The notes: a model not told the origin generated them from the sequence alone. 64,000 nt of DNA from Desulfosarcina widdelii (GCF_009688965.1 NZ_AP021875.1:3534001-3598000), one strand, 5' to 3'. Counted from the stretch's first letter, positions 8,813 through 18,135 are shown. Made by a program: numbers and translations.

Positions 8813-9976
8813 TCAGGCTACCTCCGCGCCGAAATTCAAAATCTCCACGTATTTGGCATAACTGAAGAGTCGATTGCGTTTCTTGGCGGTAAGTTCTTTT
8901 ACGATGCCAACCCGTTCCAGATGGCTGAGCGCTTTATTCACCGTCGCGGGCGTGATACCGGTTTCTTCCACCAACCAACCGGATGTGGCGATGGGATGCT
9001 CCATCAGTGCTTTGTGAACCTTTAGCGTAGACGCCTCTGCACGACCAAGACCGTTTATCTTTTCCCGATCCTGTTTTGAAAGAGCGAGGAGTTGCTTTGC
9101 GGTCTCGACGGCCTGGTTGGCAGTAACAATCACGGCCTCGGCAAAAAAATCCATCCAGGATTCCCAATCCCCGGTTCGTCGAATATTATCGAGCAATTCA
9201 TAGTAATGTTGGCGATGGGATTTGAAATAAAGGCTAAGGTACAGCATGGGTTCCCGCAGCACCTTCTGTTCGCATAACAACAGAGTGATCAGCAGGCGTC
9301 CAAGTCGTCCGTTGCCATCCAGGAAAGGATGGATCGTTTCGAACTGTACATGGGATAGGGCAGCCTTTACCAGCACCGGGGTCGGTTCGGGCTTGTCGTG
9401 TAAAAACAATTCGAGTTTGCTCATGCACTTCGGTACTTGTTCGGCCGGCGGTGGAACAAAGGCTGCATTGCCGGGTCGCGTACCGCCGATCCAGTTTTGG
9501 CTTTTTCGAAATTCACCCGGAGCTTGGTGGCGTCCTCTTGCCTTGTTTAGCAACACGGCGTGAATTTCTCGAAACAATCGTTGAGACAAAGGCATTCCGT
9601 CTTTCAACCGTTTCAGACCATATTGGAGGGCTGCGACATAGTTGCTCACTTCGCGGACATCGTCCAGCGGCACACCGGGCTCTTGATCGAGTTCGAAAAG
9701 CAGCAGGTCCGAAAGCGACGACTGAGTTCCTTCGATCATGGAGGAAAGAACCGCTTCCTTGCGGACGTACATGTAAAGGAATAAAGATGTTTCCGGAAGC
9801 AGCGTGGAAACGCTGTCCAATCGCCCGAGATCCATTAATGCCCGATCGAACTTCCCGTGCAATTCCGGTGCCCAGCGAATCGGCGGACGAGGAGGCAGCG
9901 GCTTGGGAACAAACGCCTGCGCTTTCTCCCCCGCAGTCGAAATCGTCACATATTTTCCTTGAAGCGCGCGTTTCAT
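8813..9976 (-). CDS. Fic family protein (class II, self-inhibited AMPylator) with C-terminal winged helix
   Basis: The product has 387 residues. An N-terminal Fic/DOC_N region contains SSMIEG (residues 78-83), which fits the class II inhibitory motif (S/T)xxxE(G/N). The Fic core carries HPFLDGNGRLGR at 216-227, including the catalytic His216 and the phosphate-binding GNGR. The C-terminal region (about 300-387) reads as a helix-turn-helix with ATSGWLVEETGITPATVNKAL. Such proteins transfer AMP from ATP to target hydroxyl groups, and the glutamate of the inhibitory helix keeps them off until relieved. No antitoxin gene is next to it, as expected for the internally inhibited type. An alternative role is autoregulation through the HTH. 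The target is unknown. Confidence 0.88.
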   Translation of the reverse strand: MKRALQGKYVTISTAGEKAQAFVPKPLPPRPPIRWAPELHGKFDRALMDLGRLDSVSTLLPETSLFLYMYVRKEAVLSSMIEGTQSSLSDLLLFELDQEPGVPLDDVREVSNYVAALQYGLKRLKDGMPLSQRLFREIHAVLLNKARGRHQAPGEFRKSQNWIGGTRPGNAAFVPPPAEQVPKCMSKLELFLHDKPEPTPVLVKAALSHVQFETIHPFLDGNGRLGRLLITLLLCEQKVLREPMLYLSLYFKSHRQHYYELLDNIRRTGDWESWMDFFAEAVIVTANQAVETAKQLLALSKQDREKINGLGRAEASTLKVHKALMEHPIATSGWLVEETGITPATVNKALSHLERVGIVKELTAKKRNRLFSYAKYVEILNFGAEVA

Positions 9977-10089
9977 CCGATTCGTTTTGAACTTAAAATA
10001 AGATTTTTCATTATTTTACTTTATAGGTTTATTCTAAAATAGTACCCCTATATTAAAAAAGCAACCGCTTCCTGCCCCAATTGTTGTTT

Positions 10090-12648
10090 TCAATCTTCAT
10101 CATCCGACCTCCATCTTCCATCTTCCGTCCTCTGTCCTCTGTCCTCCGACCTCAGTCCCACCAGCAACTCCCGAAGCGCAGTCTGCCGTCGGCTCGTGTC
10201 ACGGTTGCGCACCGCCATGGCCATGGCCTTGCGGGTGCCCACCAACACGGCCAGCCGGCGGGCGCGCGTCAAGCCAGTATAAAGCAGGTTTCTGAAAAGC
10301 ATTTTGAAATGCTGGGTCAGCACCGGCAGTATCACCACCTCGAATTCGCTGCCCTGGGACTTATGGATGGTAATGGCGTAGGCCAGATCCAACTCGGGGA
10401 TGGCGTCGCGGCTGTATTCCACGACCCGGCCATCCGGGTAAAAGGAGACCGACAGTGTCAGGTTCTCGGTATCGATATCGCGAATATTCCCGATATCGCC
10501 GTTGAATACGTTCAGGTCATAATTGTTCCGGCGGTGAATCACCCGGTCGCCGACCCTGAAAACCCGCTCGCCTACCGTCAGTTCGTGTTTGCCCGTCCGG
10601 GCGGGATTGGCCGATTCCTGGATGGTCCGGTTCAGATTGACTGTACCCAGGCTGCCCCGGGTCATGGGCGAGAGAATCTGGATCTCGGTATTTTCCCCGA
10701 AATATTTGGGGATCCATTCCAGATAGAGCTTCCGCACCACTTCGGATGCCGACAGGCCGTAATGCAGCGACGACCAGGGGTGAACCTTTTTCAGAACGGA
10801 CAACAGTTCCTCGACATCGCCTTCGGCCTCGACGACGTTTCTCAGGTCCACATGCTGGAATTTTTTCGGGACGATCAGTTCCGTCTCGTAAGGGGTGACC
10901 ACCTCATGAATTCTGAACTCGTAAGGGTTTTCGGCCGGGTCTGCCGTGGCGTCCTGTTCCGGAGCCCGAGAATCGTAGAATCGCTTGACCCGAGCGATGA
11001 AATTGAGCTGCTCCTGCGTGGCCTCGTCCGAGTCCATGAACAGGCAGTCCACTTTTTGCTGCCAGATCTCGGGCTTTTTAAAGGGCGTATCGATGTAAGG
11101 CAGATCGCCGTGGTTGATCTGGTGGGCATATTGGATGATGAAAGATTCCCGGGCCTGCCGGAAAACGGTTTTGAGTTCGAAGCAGCGAACAACTCCGGAG
11201 GCAATAATATCGCGAAGGACGTTGCCGGCTCCGACCGATGGAAGCTGGTCGGCGTCACCGATAAAAAGGATCTGGCTCTTCTGCGGAATGGCTTTCAGCA
11301 GGGATGCGGCGAGGCTGATGTCCAGCATGGAGCATTCGTCGATGACGATAAAATCCACATCGAGCGGATGCTCCTCGTTCCTTTTGAAATTGCCGATCTG
11401 CCACTCCAGCAATCGATGGACGGTTTTCGACTCTCTCCCGATGACATCCATCATTCGTTGCGCCGCCCGGCCTGTCGGGGCGGCAAGCAGGATTTTCTTG
11501 CGCATCGCCTCGAGCAATTTGACGAGGACCAGGGTTGCCGTCGTTTTCCCGCATCCGGGACCGCCGGTCAGCACGGAAAATTTCTCGGATACGATGCCCC
11601 TGATGGCTTCCAACTGCTCATCACTCAAGCGAAATTGTTTTGCTTCGCAGTACCGGTTGAGCCAGTCTTCGACGCGCTCATGATCTACCTGCGGCGAATC
11701 GGTCGCATCGGAAACCCTTCTGGCGACGTACCGTTCGTCGAAATAAAGGGTTCTGGAATAATAGCAGGTTTCGACGCCTTCATCCAAAACGGGCAATTCA
11801 CGGGCCATGACAAGGCCGTCTTTCTGCATCTGGCCGAGGTAGTCGGGTATCCGATCGTCAAGCCGCAACCCGAGCAGCTCATTCACTTGAGCGGTAATTT
11901 GCGACCGCCTCAGATAGCAATGGCCGAACTCCCTGCTGGCGGCCAGGACGTGATTGATGCCGGCCATGATTCTTTGGGGGCTGTCGGTTGCAAGACCGAT
12001 ACTCAAGGCGACCTTGTCCGCCGAAAAGAAGCCGATGCCATAAAAATCCCGGGCCAGCCGGTAGGGGTCCTCGTTGACGGTTTCAATGGCATCGTCACCG
12101 TATTCCTTGTAGATCCTCACAGCGAAAAGCGTGCTGATGCCGTGGGACTGCAGAAACATCATCACATTTCGGATGGCCCGGTGCTCAACCCAAGCCTGTC
12201 TGATCATCGCCAGTTTTTTTTGGGCAATCCCGGTAATCTCGGTGAGGCGTTCGATCTCGTTTTCAAACACGTCGAGCGTGTCGCTGCCGAAATATTTTAC
12301 GATTTTCTTTGCCGTCTTCGGACCGACCCCTTTAATAAGTCCGGAGCCAAGGTATTTCTCCAATGCTGCGGCAGTGGCGGGTCTTTTTTCAACGGCCTTG
12401 ATGGCCTTGAACTGGCGGCCGAACTTCGGGTGCACGGTCCACGCGCCATGGAATTCCATGGTGGCTCCGGCAAAGACCTTTGTTTGGTGAACCGTAACGG
12501 TCTCCTGCTGGTGGGGGTCGGCCAGTGGCCGCACACGCAGGACCGACCAGCCGTTGTCGGCATTGTGATAGGTGACCCGGTCCACAATGCCCCTCAGCTG
12601 TTCTATAATTTTCCCGGTTTTCGAATTGGAATCCATTGGCATGTGCAT
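10090..12648 (-). CDS. recD2: RecD2-type ATP-dependent DNA helicase
   Basis: The product has about 852 residues (ATG at 12648; in-frame ATGs at 12642 and 12636 are equally possible and no Shine-Dalgarno decides). The N-terminus has the RecD2 OB-like segment with NADNGWSVLRV. It is followed by helix-hairpin-helix motifs (GVGPKTAKKI), a Walker A of the form GGPGCGKTT, Walker B and Q-type motifs (VIDECSMLD, FIGDADQLPSVG), and the C-terminal UvrD_C_2 segment AITIHKSQGSEFEVV. RecD2 is a 5'-3' superfamily 1B helicase that works without RecBC in DNA repair. The last residues (SEDRGQR, then TEDGRWR, then SDDED) come from a 7-bp tandem repeat and probably are not part of the original protein. Confidence 0.93.
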   Translation of the reverse strand: MHMPMDSNSKTGKIIEQLRGIVDRVTYHNADNGWSVLRVRPLADPHQQETVTVHQTKVFAGATMEFHGAWTVHPKFGRQFKAIKAVEKRPATAAALEKYLGSGLIKGVGPKTAKKIVKYFGSDTLDVFENEIERLTEITGIAQKKLAMIRQAWVEHRAIRNVMMFLQSHGISTLFAVRIYKEYGDDAIETVNEDPYRLARDFYGIGFFSADKVALSIGLATDSPQRIMAGINHVLAASREFGHCYLRRSQITAQVNELLGLRLDDRIPDYLGQMQKDGLVMARELPVLDEGVETCYYSRTLYFDERYVARRVSDATDSPQVDHERVEDWLNRYCEAKQFRLSDEQLEAIRGIVSEKFSVLTGGPGCGKTTATLVLVKLLEAMRKKILLAAPTGRAAQRMMDVIGRESKTVHRLLEWQIGNFKRNEEHPLDVDFIVIDECSMLDISLAASLLKAIPQKSQILFIGDADQLPSVGAGNVLRDIIASGVVRCFELKTVFRQARESFIIQYAHQINHGDLPYIDTPFKKPEIWQQKVDCLFMDSDEATQEQLNFIARVKRFYDSRAPEQDATADPAENPYEFRIHEVVTPYETELIVPKKFQHVDLRNVVEAEGDVEELLSVLKKVHPWSSLHYGLSASEVVRKLYLEWIPKYFGENTEIQILSPMTRGSLGTVNLNRTIQESANPARTGKHELTVGERVFRVGDRVIHRRNNYDLNVFNGDIGNIRDIDTENLTLSVSFYPDGRVVEYSRDAIPELDLAYAITIHKSQGSEFEVVILPVLTQHFKMLFRNLLYTGLTRARRLAVLVGTRKAMAMAVRNRDTSRRQTALRELLVGLRSEDRGQRTEDGRWRSDDED
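10095..10150 (-). repeat. 7-bp tandem repeat (8 units) at the 3' end of recD2
   Basis: Read on the minus strand, eight successive heptamers follow the consensus GACAGAG or GATGGAA (variants GTCGGAG, GACGGAA, GATGGAG, GTCGGAT and GATGAAG). Because 7 is not a multiple of 3, the translation is periodic every 7 residues and gives the charged tail of the helicase. The recD2 stop codon lies just past the array. Unit number could vary by slippage and would change the reading frame and C-terminus. Confidence 0.8.
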
Positions 12649-12760
12649 TCAACCAATTCTAGGCCATTGACAATCTGCTTGCAACCCGACGGCCAAGAAA
12701 TATATTATATGCACAACAGTTACTTGATTAACCCGCTGGAACTGACTATACGGTTTTGCC

Positions 12761-13561
12761 ATGGGCCATGTTTTCGATTTTAGAGATGCCACCCACTACA
12801 ACGAGTGGTTCCTGAAGCGTAGAAACAGGTTCGCTGCCGACTTAGAAAGCCGCCTCATGCTGGGCATGCTCGATCCGGTCGCCGGCGAGTCCGTGCTGGA
12901 CATCGGCTGCGGCACCGGGGCCTCCATCGAGCCCTTGCTGGAAAGAGGTCTCGATGTTACCGGCATCGATCCTTCCCCTTACATGCTGGACATCCTCGCA
13001 CAAAATCAGGGCGAACGCGTTTCACTGTACCGGGGATATGCCGAGGACCTTCCCTTTGACGACAATTCGTTCAACCACGCCTGCCTGTTCACCACCCTGG
13101 AATTCGTGGACGATCCTTTCAAAGCTTTGGAAGAAGCCTTTCGGGTGGCCAAAGACCGGGTTTTCATCGGCTTTCTCAACCGTTACGCCCTTACGGGCAT
13201 CGGCCGGCGGGTAAAGGGCATCTTCACGCCGACCATCTACAATCGAGCTACCTTTTTCAGTGTCTGGGAAATCAAGAGCATGGTCCGCAAGCTGATGGGA
13301 CCGGTGCCGGTGTGCTGGCGAACCGTCTGCCAGTTTCCGGGCCCCTGGGCAGGCTGGATGAAAAACATCGAGGGGTCTCAACTGGTCCAACGCTTTCCTT
13401 TCGGGACCTTCGCCGGCATCGTGGTGACCCTGGTCCCCCGTTTCCGCACCCGTCCTCTGGCCATCCGCTACCAGCCCAAAAATGTCCGCGGCGTCGCCGC
13501 CGGTGCGGCCGGATGCTCCGGGATGGCTCCATCCAGAGGCTTCGGCAATACCCCGCGGTAA
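12761..13561 (+). CDS. Class I SAM-dependent methyltransferase
   Basis: The product has 266 residues. A Methyltransf_11-type Rossmann domain carries motif I VLDIGCGTGAS (about residues 45-55), motif II VTGIDPSPYML, and a later EDLPFDDNSFNHACLFTTLEFVDDP segment typical of small-molecule methyltransferases. The C-terminal third is less conserved and may form the substrate lid. It is cytoplasmic. The gene is divergent from recD2 and precedes the kinase gene by 140 bases, with a likely promoter between them, so co-function with the kinase is not established. The substrate cannot be predicted. Confidence 0.85.
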   Translation: MGHVFDFRDATHYNEWFLKRRNRFAADLESRLMLGMLDPVAGESVLDIGCGTGASIEPLLERGLDVTGIDPSPYMLDILAQNQGERVSLYRGYAEDLPFDDNSFNHACLFTTLEFVDDPFKALEEAFRVAKDRVFIGFLNRYALTGIGRRVKGIFTPTIYNRATFFSVWEIKSMVRKLMGPVPVCWRTVCQFPGPWAGWMKNIEGSQLVQRFPFGTFAGIVVTLVPRFRTRPLAIRYQPKNVRGVAAGAAGCSGMAPSRGFGNTPR

Positions 13562-13620
13562 GGAAAAAGCCGGTTCGTAAAATTGTTTCAATGGAAGATC
13601 GAATCCATTTTTAGGTTCGT

Positions 13621-13649
13621 TTGACAAAAGTGTTAAATTTCTGTTTAAA
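13621..13649 (+). promoter_or_regulatory. Candidate sigma-70 promoter for the Ser/Thr kinase operon
   Basis: A perfect TTGACA (13621-13626) is followed after 17 bases by TTTAAA (13644-13649) in an AT-rich stretch, about 50 bases before the kinase start codon. The -10 box is weak, so this is only a candidate. Confidence 0.4.
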
Positions 13650-13701
13650 TTTATAACTTTTGGTTTTTCGCTGCAAAGCGCTTGGGAAAAGATAAAGAGC
13701 C

Positions 13702-14610
13702 ATGGCTACCATCGGACAGCTCAACCTGGATTATCTGGTCGGCCAGCAGGTCGGCACCTCCGTGCTGCTGAAAAAACTGGGGCACGGCGCCATGTCCGCT
13801 GTATTCGTGGCCTTTCAGAAAACCCTCAAACGCCAGATTGCCGTTAAAATTCTCCCCAAATCCCTGCTCACCGAGAAAACGGCCGCCTTCTTCCAACAGG
13901 AGGCCGAATCGGCGGCCATTTTGTCTCACCCCCACATTATTCCGGTTTACGAGGTGGGGGAAACCGAGGAATTCCTTTTTTTCACCATGCAGTTGGTCAA
14001 GGGCAACGAGTTGTCCTACTTCATCCGCCAGGCCCAGAAAAACATCGTGCCCTCCAAGCGTTTCATGCCGATCAAGACGGTAATCGGCCTGATGGTCAAA
14101 ATCCTCGATGCCCTGGCCTATGCCCACGACAACGACATCGTGCACCGCGATATCAAACCGGACAATATCATGATCGAGCGCCACAACAAACGGCCGCTGA
14201 TTACCGACTTCGGCGTGGCGCGCGTATCGAGGACAAAGAGCAAGAGCGACCGGCTGCTGCTCGGAACGCCCATGTATATTCCACCGGAACAGATCCTTTC
14301 GGGAACCGTAGACGGCCGGGCGGACATGTACAGTGCCGGCGTGATGATGCTTGAAATGCTCATGGGCCGGCTGCCTTACCCGCCCTACCAGACCGCCATG
14401 GACCTTCTCAAGATGAAGATGGGACTCAAGGATCGCATTTTTCAGAAGCGCCCGTCCCAGGTTCATCCCGTGGCCAACCGCAAGCTGGATGAAATCCTGT
14501 TCAAGGCCCTGGCCTTCGACCGGGACAAGCGGTACGCTTCCTGCCGCGAATTCGCATCCAAGCTGGAAGCCTATTTGAATCAATTCAAACCATCATCTTC
14601 GCCCGGATGA
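13702..14610 (+). CDS. Hanks-type serine/threonine protein kinase, soluble
   Basis: The product has 302 residues, essentially a bare kinase domain. Visible are a glycine-rich loop variant (KLGHGAMSAV), the ATP-binding lysine in IAVKI (Lys49), the catalytic loop HRDIKPDN (around residue 149), the DFG motif, and the APE equivalent PPEQ. There is no membrane helix, PASTA or other sensor domain. It should phosphorylate Ser/Thr on partner proteins in the cytoplasm. The next gene starts 7 bases after the stop codon, so the large glycine-rich protein is the best candidate for a substrate or partner; this is inference. Confidence 0.92.
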   Translation: MATIGQLNLDYLVGQQVGTSVLLKKLGHGAMSAVFVAFQKTLKRQIAVKILPKSLLTEKTAAFFQQEAESAAILSHPHIIPVYEVGETEEFLFFTMQLVKGNELSYFIRQAQKNIVPSKRFMPIKTVIGLMVKILDALAYAHDNDIVHRDIKPDNIMIERHNKRPLITDFGVARVSRTKSKSDRLLLGTPMYIPPEQILSGTVDGRADMYSAGVMMLEMLMGRLPYPPYQTAMDLLKMKMGLKDRIFQKRPSQVHPVANRKLDEILFKALAFDRDKRYASCREFASKLEAYLNQFKPSSSPG

Positions 14611-14617
14611 GGACGCC

Positions 14618-17101
14618 ATGCCATTAGATGCCGAAACCAAAAATCAGCTCGCCCAATTCGGAAGAACCATCGCCCTGCTCTTCAACCGCTCCATGATGTA
14701 CCAACCCAACCACCCGTTTGTGGAGCAGTCCATCGACATGTTCTATAAAAGTGCCCTGGAATTGCTCAGGAAGGTCTCGCCCCTGGTCTTCATTCTCAAT
14801 CGGGAGGAATTTTTCGTGGACGAGGAGCCCCTGGATCCCCGTCTCAATGTGAGCCGCCTGGTCTCGCTGTTCAAGAACAACGGCATTCAATCCATATCCT
14901 TAGAGCCGGGCCTTGAAAGACGCGAGATCAAGGTATTTCTGGAAATCTTAGGCAATATCAACAAGTACGACGCTGCCGAGGGGTTTAAAAAAGCGATCTT
15001 CGCCCGCGGCGTAACCAACATCAGGATCAACCACGTCCGGTACAAGAAAGTGACCGACGACGACGAGGTCATATCCAAGGATGCGCTCAAAGACCTGACG
15101 CCCCAGATGATGGCTGCCGAGGACGAGGCCCAGGCCCGCAAGATGTTCATGGACACCCTGTTGGAGAGCGTACTCACCGAGGAATTTGCCAAAACCCTGA
15201 ACATCGAATCCCTCATGGCCAATCCCGGAGCCGTATCCAAAAACATGATCCAGGCAGACCTGGAAAGCGTTTCCGGCGGCGGGCCGGCTCAAGGTGCAGG
15301 TTCCGGACCCGGAGGCGGCGGGGGTGCCGGTGAAGGCACGGGCGTCTCTGGCGGCGGAGCAGGCCCGGGAGCCGGGCCTGGAATGGGACTGGGAGAGGGC
15401 GGTGGCGGTGGCCCTGGTGGAGGCGGGGGCACCGGCGGCGGCGGTGGTGGGGCCGGGTCCGGCGAAGGATCCGGTGCTGGCGAGGGAATGGGCTCGGGTG
15501 AAGGCACCGGCGGTGGACCGGGTACCGGTGAAGGCGGCGGGGGGCCGGGCGGACCGGGAGGGGGCGGCGGCCAACCCGGCGGTCTTTTGTTCCAGCAACT
15601 GGAAGTGATGCGCCTGGAAGTGGAAAAGCACATTGAAGGCAAGGGCTCCGTTGCCATAGCCGACTTGGCCGCTGCCGTCTTCGACATGAAAAAGCAGTTG
15701 CTGGAGGGTATCGAAGCCCAAAAAGCGCTGGGTGTGGCCTATGAGAACGAAGCGGCTATTTTAGAAAATGCCAACGAACTCACCGACCGGGTGCTGCTCC
15801 AGCTGGTCAAGGACGAATACCAGAATGGCCAGATCACGCCGGCCCGCATGGCGCAAATTCTCAGACGGCTGGTGCCCGAAGCTGCGGAACTCAAACGCCT
15901 GCTTCCCAAGATCAAAAACGTCCTTATCGAAGAGGGCATGAGCCATACCGAGTACCTGGAACTGGTGCAGGAACTGAGCAAGGAGCTGCAAAGCGAGGGG
16001 CTGGCCAGCATCCTTCAGGAAAGCGGCGAGGAAATCGGTGTGGACGGCGAGCAGTTGATCGCGGAGTTTAAAAACAATCCGGAGCAGGCGGCCCAGCTGA
16101 TCTACCTGGCCTCGGAAATCCGCAAGGGTACCGGAGACGAGGATGCCCTGGCTGACATCCTGGCCGGTTACGTGGAACAGGTGGGGGGCCAGATGGCCCT
16201 GGAGCAGGCGGACAAGGACGATCCTGAGCACCTGAAAAAGGTGATGAGCAGCGTCGAGTCCAATATCGTCCAGCAACTGGGAAAAATGGACAAGGGCGGC
16301 GAGGTCATTGCCAAACTGGAAGAGCGCCTCAACTCCCGCATGGAATCGGTTATGGCCCAGATGCGTGCCGAGTGGATTAAAACCAGGGGAGCCGCCGCCG
16401 GAGAGGGGATGCCGGAAGCAGCGCCCCGCAAGGTTCTCAGTGTCCTCGAAACCCTGGAGCAAAGTGTCAGTGAACACGACGAACTGGGCGGAATTCTCAA
16501 AATTGTCCGCGGCAAGGTAGAGGCCGGCGAAATCGATGAGAACGACTATAAGAAAATCCAGGCTGAGATTTCCAACCAGAAACAGATAATCAAGGAAAGA
16601 GAGTCCAACCGGGTCATGCCCACCGGCGTCATCAAAGCGTCAGCCATGGCCTTCATTTTGGAAAAGGAGATCGCCCGGGCCAACCGCTACGATTACGGCT
16701 TCTCCGTTCTGGCCTTTTCCATGGTGCATATCAAGCCCCAGGGCAAAGTGCCGGCCGGCGTGAAAATCGACAACGAAGTTCTCATCGAATCCGTGCTGGC
16801 CATGTTGGCCGAAACCTTCCGGGAAGTCGATATCGTCGGTCAGTTGGGCAAAAACACCATCGTGGGGCTTTTGCCGCTGATCGACCGCGAAGCTTCCAAA
16901 AAAGCGCTCAACCGGGTGATGACGGCGCTTCAGGCCGGCCCCATCGATGTAAAGGGCGTTCCCGTGCTTTTCAAATTTGCCGGCATCGCCATGACCTTTG
17001 ACGGAGAGCACACCCCGGACACCAAAAGCTTTATCCGGGTAATGTCCGGCCGCCTTCAGGACATGGCCAACCGCCTGAAGAATATCCAGACGTTCATGTA
17101 A
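14618..17101 (+). CDS. Large protein with glycine-rich linker and degenerate GGDEF-like C-terminal domain
   Basis: The product has 827 residues. The N-terminal 200 residues are helical and resemble the helical N-terminal modules found in front of HD-GYP or GGDEF domains (MMYQPNHPFVEQSID, then FFVDEEPLDPR). Residues about 218-322 are almost pure Gly with Ala, Glu, Pro and Ser. A helical charged region follows, with a short coiled-coil-like stretch. The last 170 residues fit a GGDEF fold (EKEIARANRYDYGFSVLAFSM, then AETFREVDIVGQLG), but the catalytic GGDEF is replaced by GKNTI (744-748), so it should not make cyclic-di-GMP. It may bind a nucleotide or act as a scaffold. It is coupled to the upstream kinase gene. 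Confidence 0.7.
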   Translation: MPLDAETKNQLAQFGRTIALLFNRSMMYQPNHPFVEQSIDMFYKSALELLRKVSPLVFILNREEFFVDEEPLDPRLNVSRLVSLFKNNGIQSISLEPGLERREIKVFLEILGNINKYDAAEGFKKAIFARGVTNIRINHVRYKKVTDDDEVISKDALKDLTPQMMAAEDEAQARKMFMDTLLESVLTEEFAKTLNIESLMANPGAVSKNMIQADLESVSGGGPAQGAGSGPGGGGGAGEGTGVSGGGAGPGAGPGMGLGEGGGGGPGGGGGTGGGGGGAGSGEGSGAGEGMGSGEGTGGGPGTGEGGGGPGGPGGGGGQPGGLLFQQLEVMRLEVEKHIEGKGSVAIADLAAAVFDMKKQLLEGIEAQKALGVAYENEAAILENANELTDRVLLQLVKDEYQNGQITPARMAQILRRLVPEAAELKRLLPKIKNVLIEEGMSHTEYLELVQELSKELQSEGLASILQESGEEIGVDGEQLIAEFKNNPEQAAQLIYLASEIRKGTGDEDALADILAGYVEQVGGQMALEQADKDDPEHLKKVMSSVESNIVQQLGKMDKGGEVIAKLEERLNSRMESVMAQMRAEWIKTRGAAAGEGMPEAAPRKVLSVLETLEQSVSEHDELGGILKIVRGKVEAGEIDENDYKKIQAEISNQKQIIKERESNRVMPTGVIKASAMAFILEKEIARANRYDYGFSVLAFSMVHIKPQGKVPAGVKIDNEVLIESVLAMLAETFREVDIVGQLGKNTIVGLLPLIDREASKKALNRVMTALQAGPIDVKGVPVLFKFAGIAMTFDGEHTPDTKSFIRVMSGRLQDMANRLKNIQTFM

Positions 17102-17148
17102 CGACAGCCTGTTTGAACATAGGCGGCATCGGCAACAGGAGCGCTTTT

Positions 17149-18135
17149 ATGTCAGCATCCATATCGAGAAGATCGTTTATCAAGGCCGGCATGTTCACGG
17201 CCGGCGCAGTTGCGGCCTCCGGGTTCCCCCGCCCGCGGATGGCGCACGCCGCCGATGCGGAGTTGTGCACCCTGCTGGACCTTGGCAAATGCATTGCCTG
17301 TGGCGCCTGTGTGGAGGCCTGCCGGGAAGTAAACGAGGAAAAGTTTCCCCAACCCGAGGGCCCCATGCCCGATATGCTTCCACGAAGCAAAGTCAAAATT
17401 GCCGACTGGTCGTCGGAGGAAAAACAAGCCGTGGACGACCGCCTGACACCCTACAACTGGCTTTTCATTCAGGAGGCTTATGGCGAATACAACGGTGAAG
17501 AATTCGAAATCAATATCCCCCGCCGCTGCATGCACTGCCGCAACGCACCATGCAGCAACCTGTGCCCGTTCGGCGCCGCCTTCGCCCAGGAAAACGGCAT
17601 TGTGCGCATTCACCCCGACATTTGCATGGGCGGTGCCAAGTGCAAGGCGGTGTGCCCCTGGCATATCCCGGAGCGCCAATCCGGCGTGGGGTTGCACCTG
17701 GAGCTGCTGCCCCAGTATGCCGGCAACGGAGTCATGTACAAATGCGATCGCTGTTACAACCGCATTGCCAAGGGCGAGCTGCCGGCCTGCATCGAGGCCT
17801 GCCCGGAAGATGTCCAACAGATCGGGCCTCGACGTGAAATCGTTGAAAAGGCCCATCGGCTGGCCGAAGAAACAAACGGTTTCATCTATGGAGAAACCGA
17901 AAACGGAGGCACCAATACCATCTATGTCTCACCGGTGCCCTTCGAGGTGCTGAACCGAGCCATCGACAAGGGCCCCGGATCACCGCACCTGGACCCGGTG
18001 CCCGACGCCATGACGTCGGCCAACAACATGGCCCTGGCCCTGGCCGTGGCGCCGGTAGCCGGTGCGGCCGGGGCTGTGCTCCGATTTCTCAGCCTCGGGG
18101 GAAACGATACTCGGGGGAAAGGGGCCCAGCGATGA
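17149..18135 (+). CDS. Tat-exported-type ferredoxin subunit with four [4Fe-4S] clusters
   Basis: The product has 328 residues. A Tat-like signal (SRRSFIKAG, then a hydrophobic stretch) precedes four cysteine clusters: CIACGACVEAC, CMHCRNAPCSNLC, CMGGAKCKAVC and CDRCYN with a distant CIEAC. This is the pattern of the HybA/FdnH/HmcB family of periplasmic electron-transfer subunits. A hydrophobic C-terminal segment (about 287-310) could anchor it. It should pass electrons between a membrane cytochrome or quinone and an enzyme partner. The start at 17149 has AGGAG upstream and puts the Tat motif at the very N-terminus. It overlaps the next gene by four bases. No catalytic subunit is encoded nearby. 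Confidence 0.82.
   Translation: MSASISRRSFIKAGMFTAGAVAASGFPRPRMAHAADAELCTLLDLGKCIACGACVEACREVNEEKFPQPEGPMPDMLPRSKVKIADWSSEEKQAVDDRLTPYNWLFIQEAYGEYNGEEFEINIPRRCMHCRNAPCSNLCPFGAAFAQENGIVRIHPDICMGGAKCKAVCPWHIPERQSGVGLHLELLPQYAGNGVMYKCDRCYNRIAKGELPACIEACPEDVQQIGPRREIVEKAHRLAEETNGFIYGETENGGTNTIYVSPVPFEVLNRAIDKGPGSPHLDPVPDAMTSANNMALALAVAPVAGAAGAVLRFLSLGGNDTRGKGAQR

Noticed and set aside
10081..12783. A 900-codon open frame on the plus strand opposite recD2
   Set aside because: It is antisense to an unmistakable RecD2 helicase with all motifs. Its sequence is compositionally odd and has no known domain; the long frame is a codon-bias effect.
15289..15687. A proline-rich frame opposite the glycine-rich region
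   Set aside because: It is the complement of GGN codons and therefore forced to be proline-rich; no evidence of expression.
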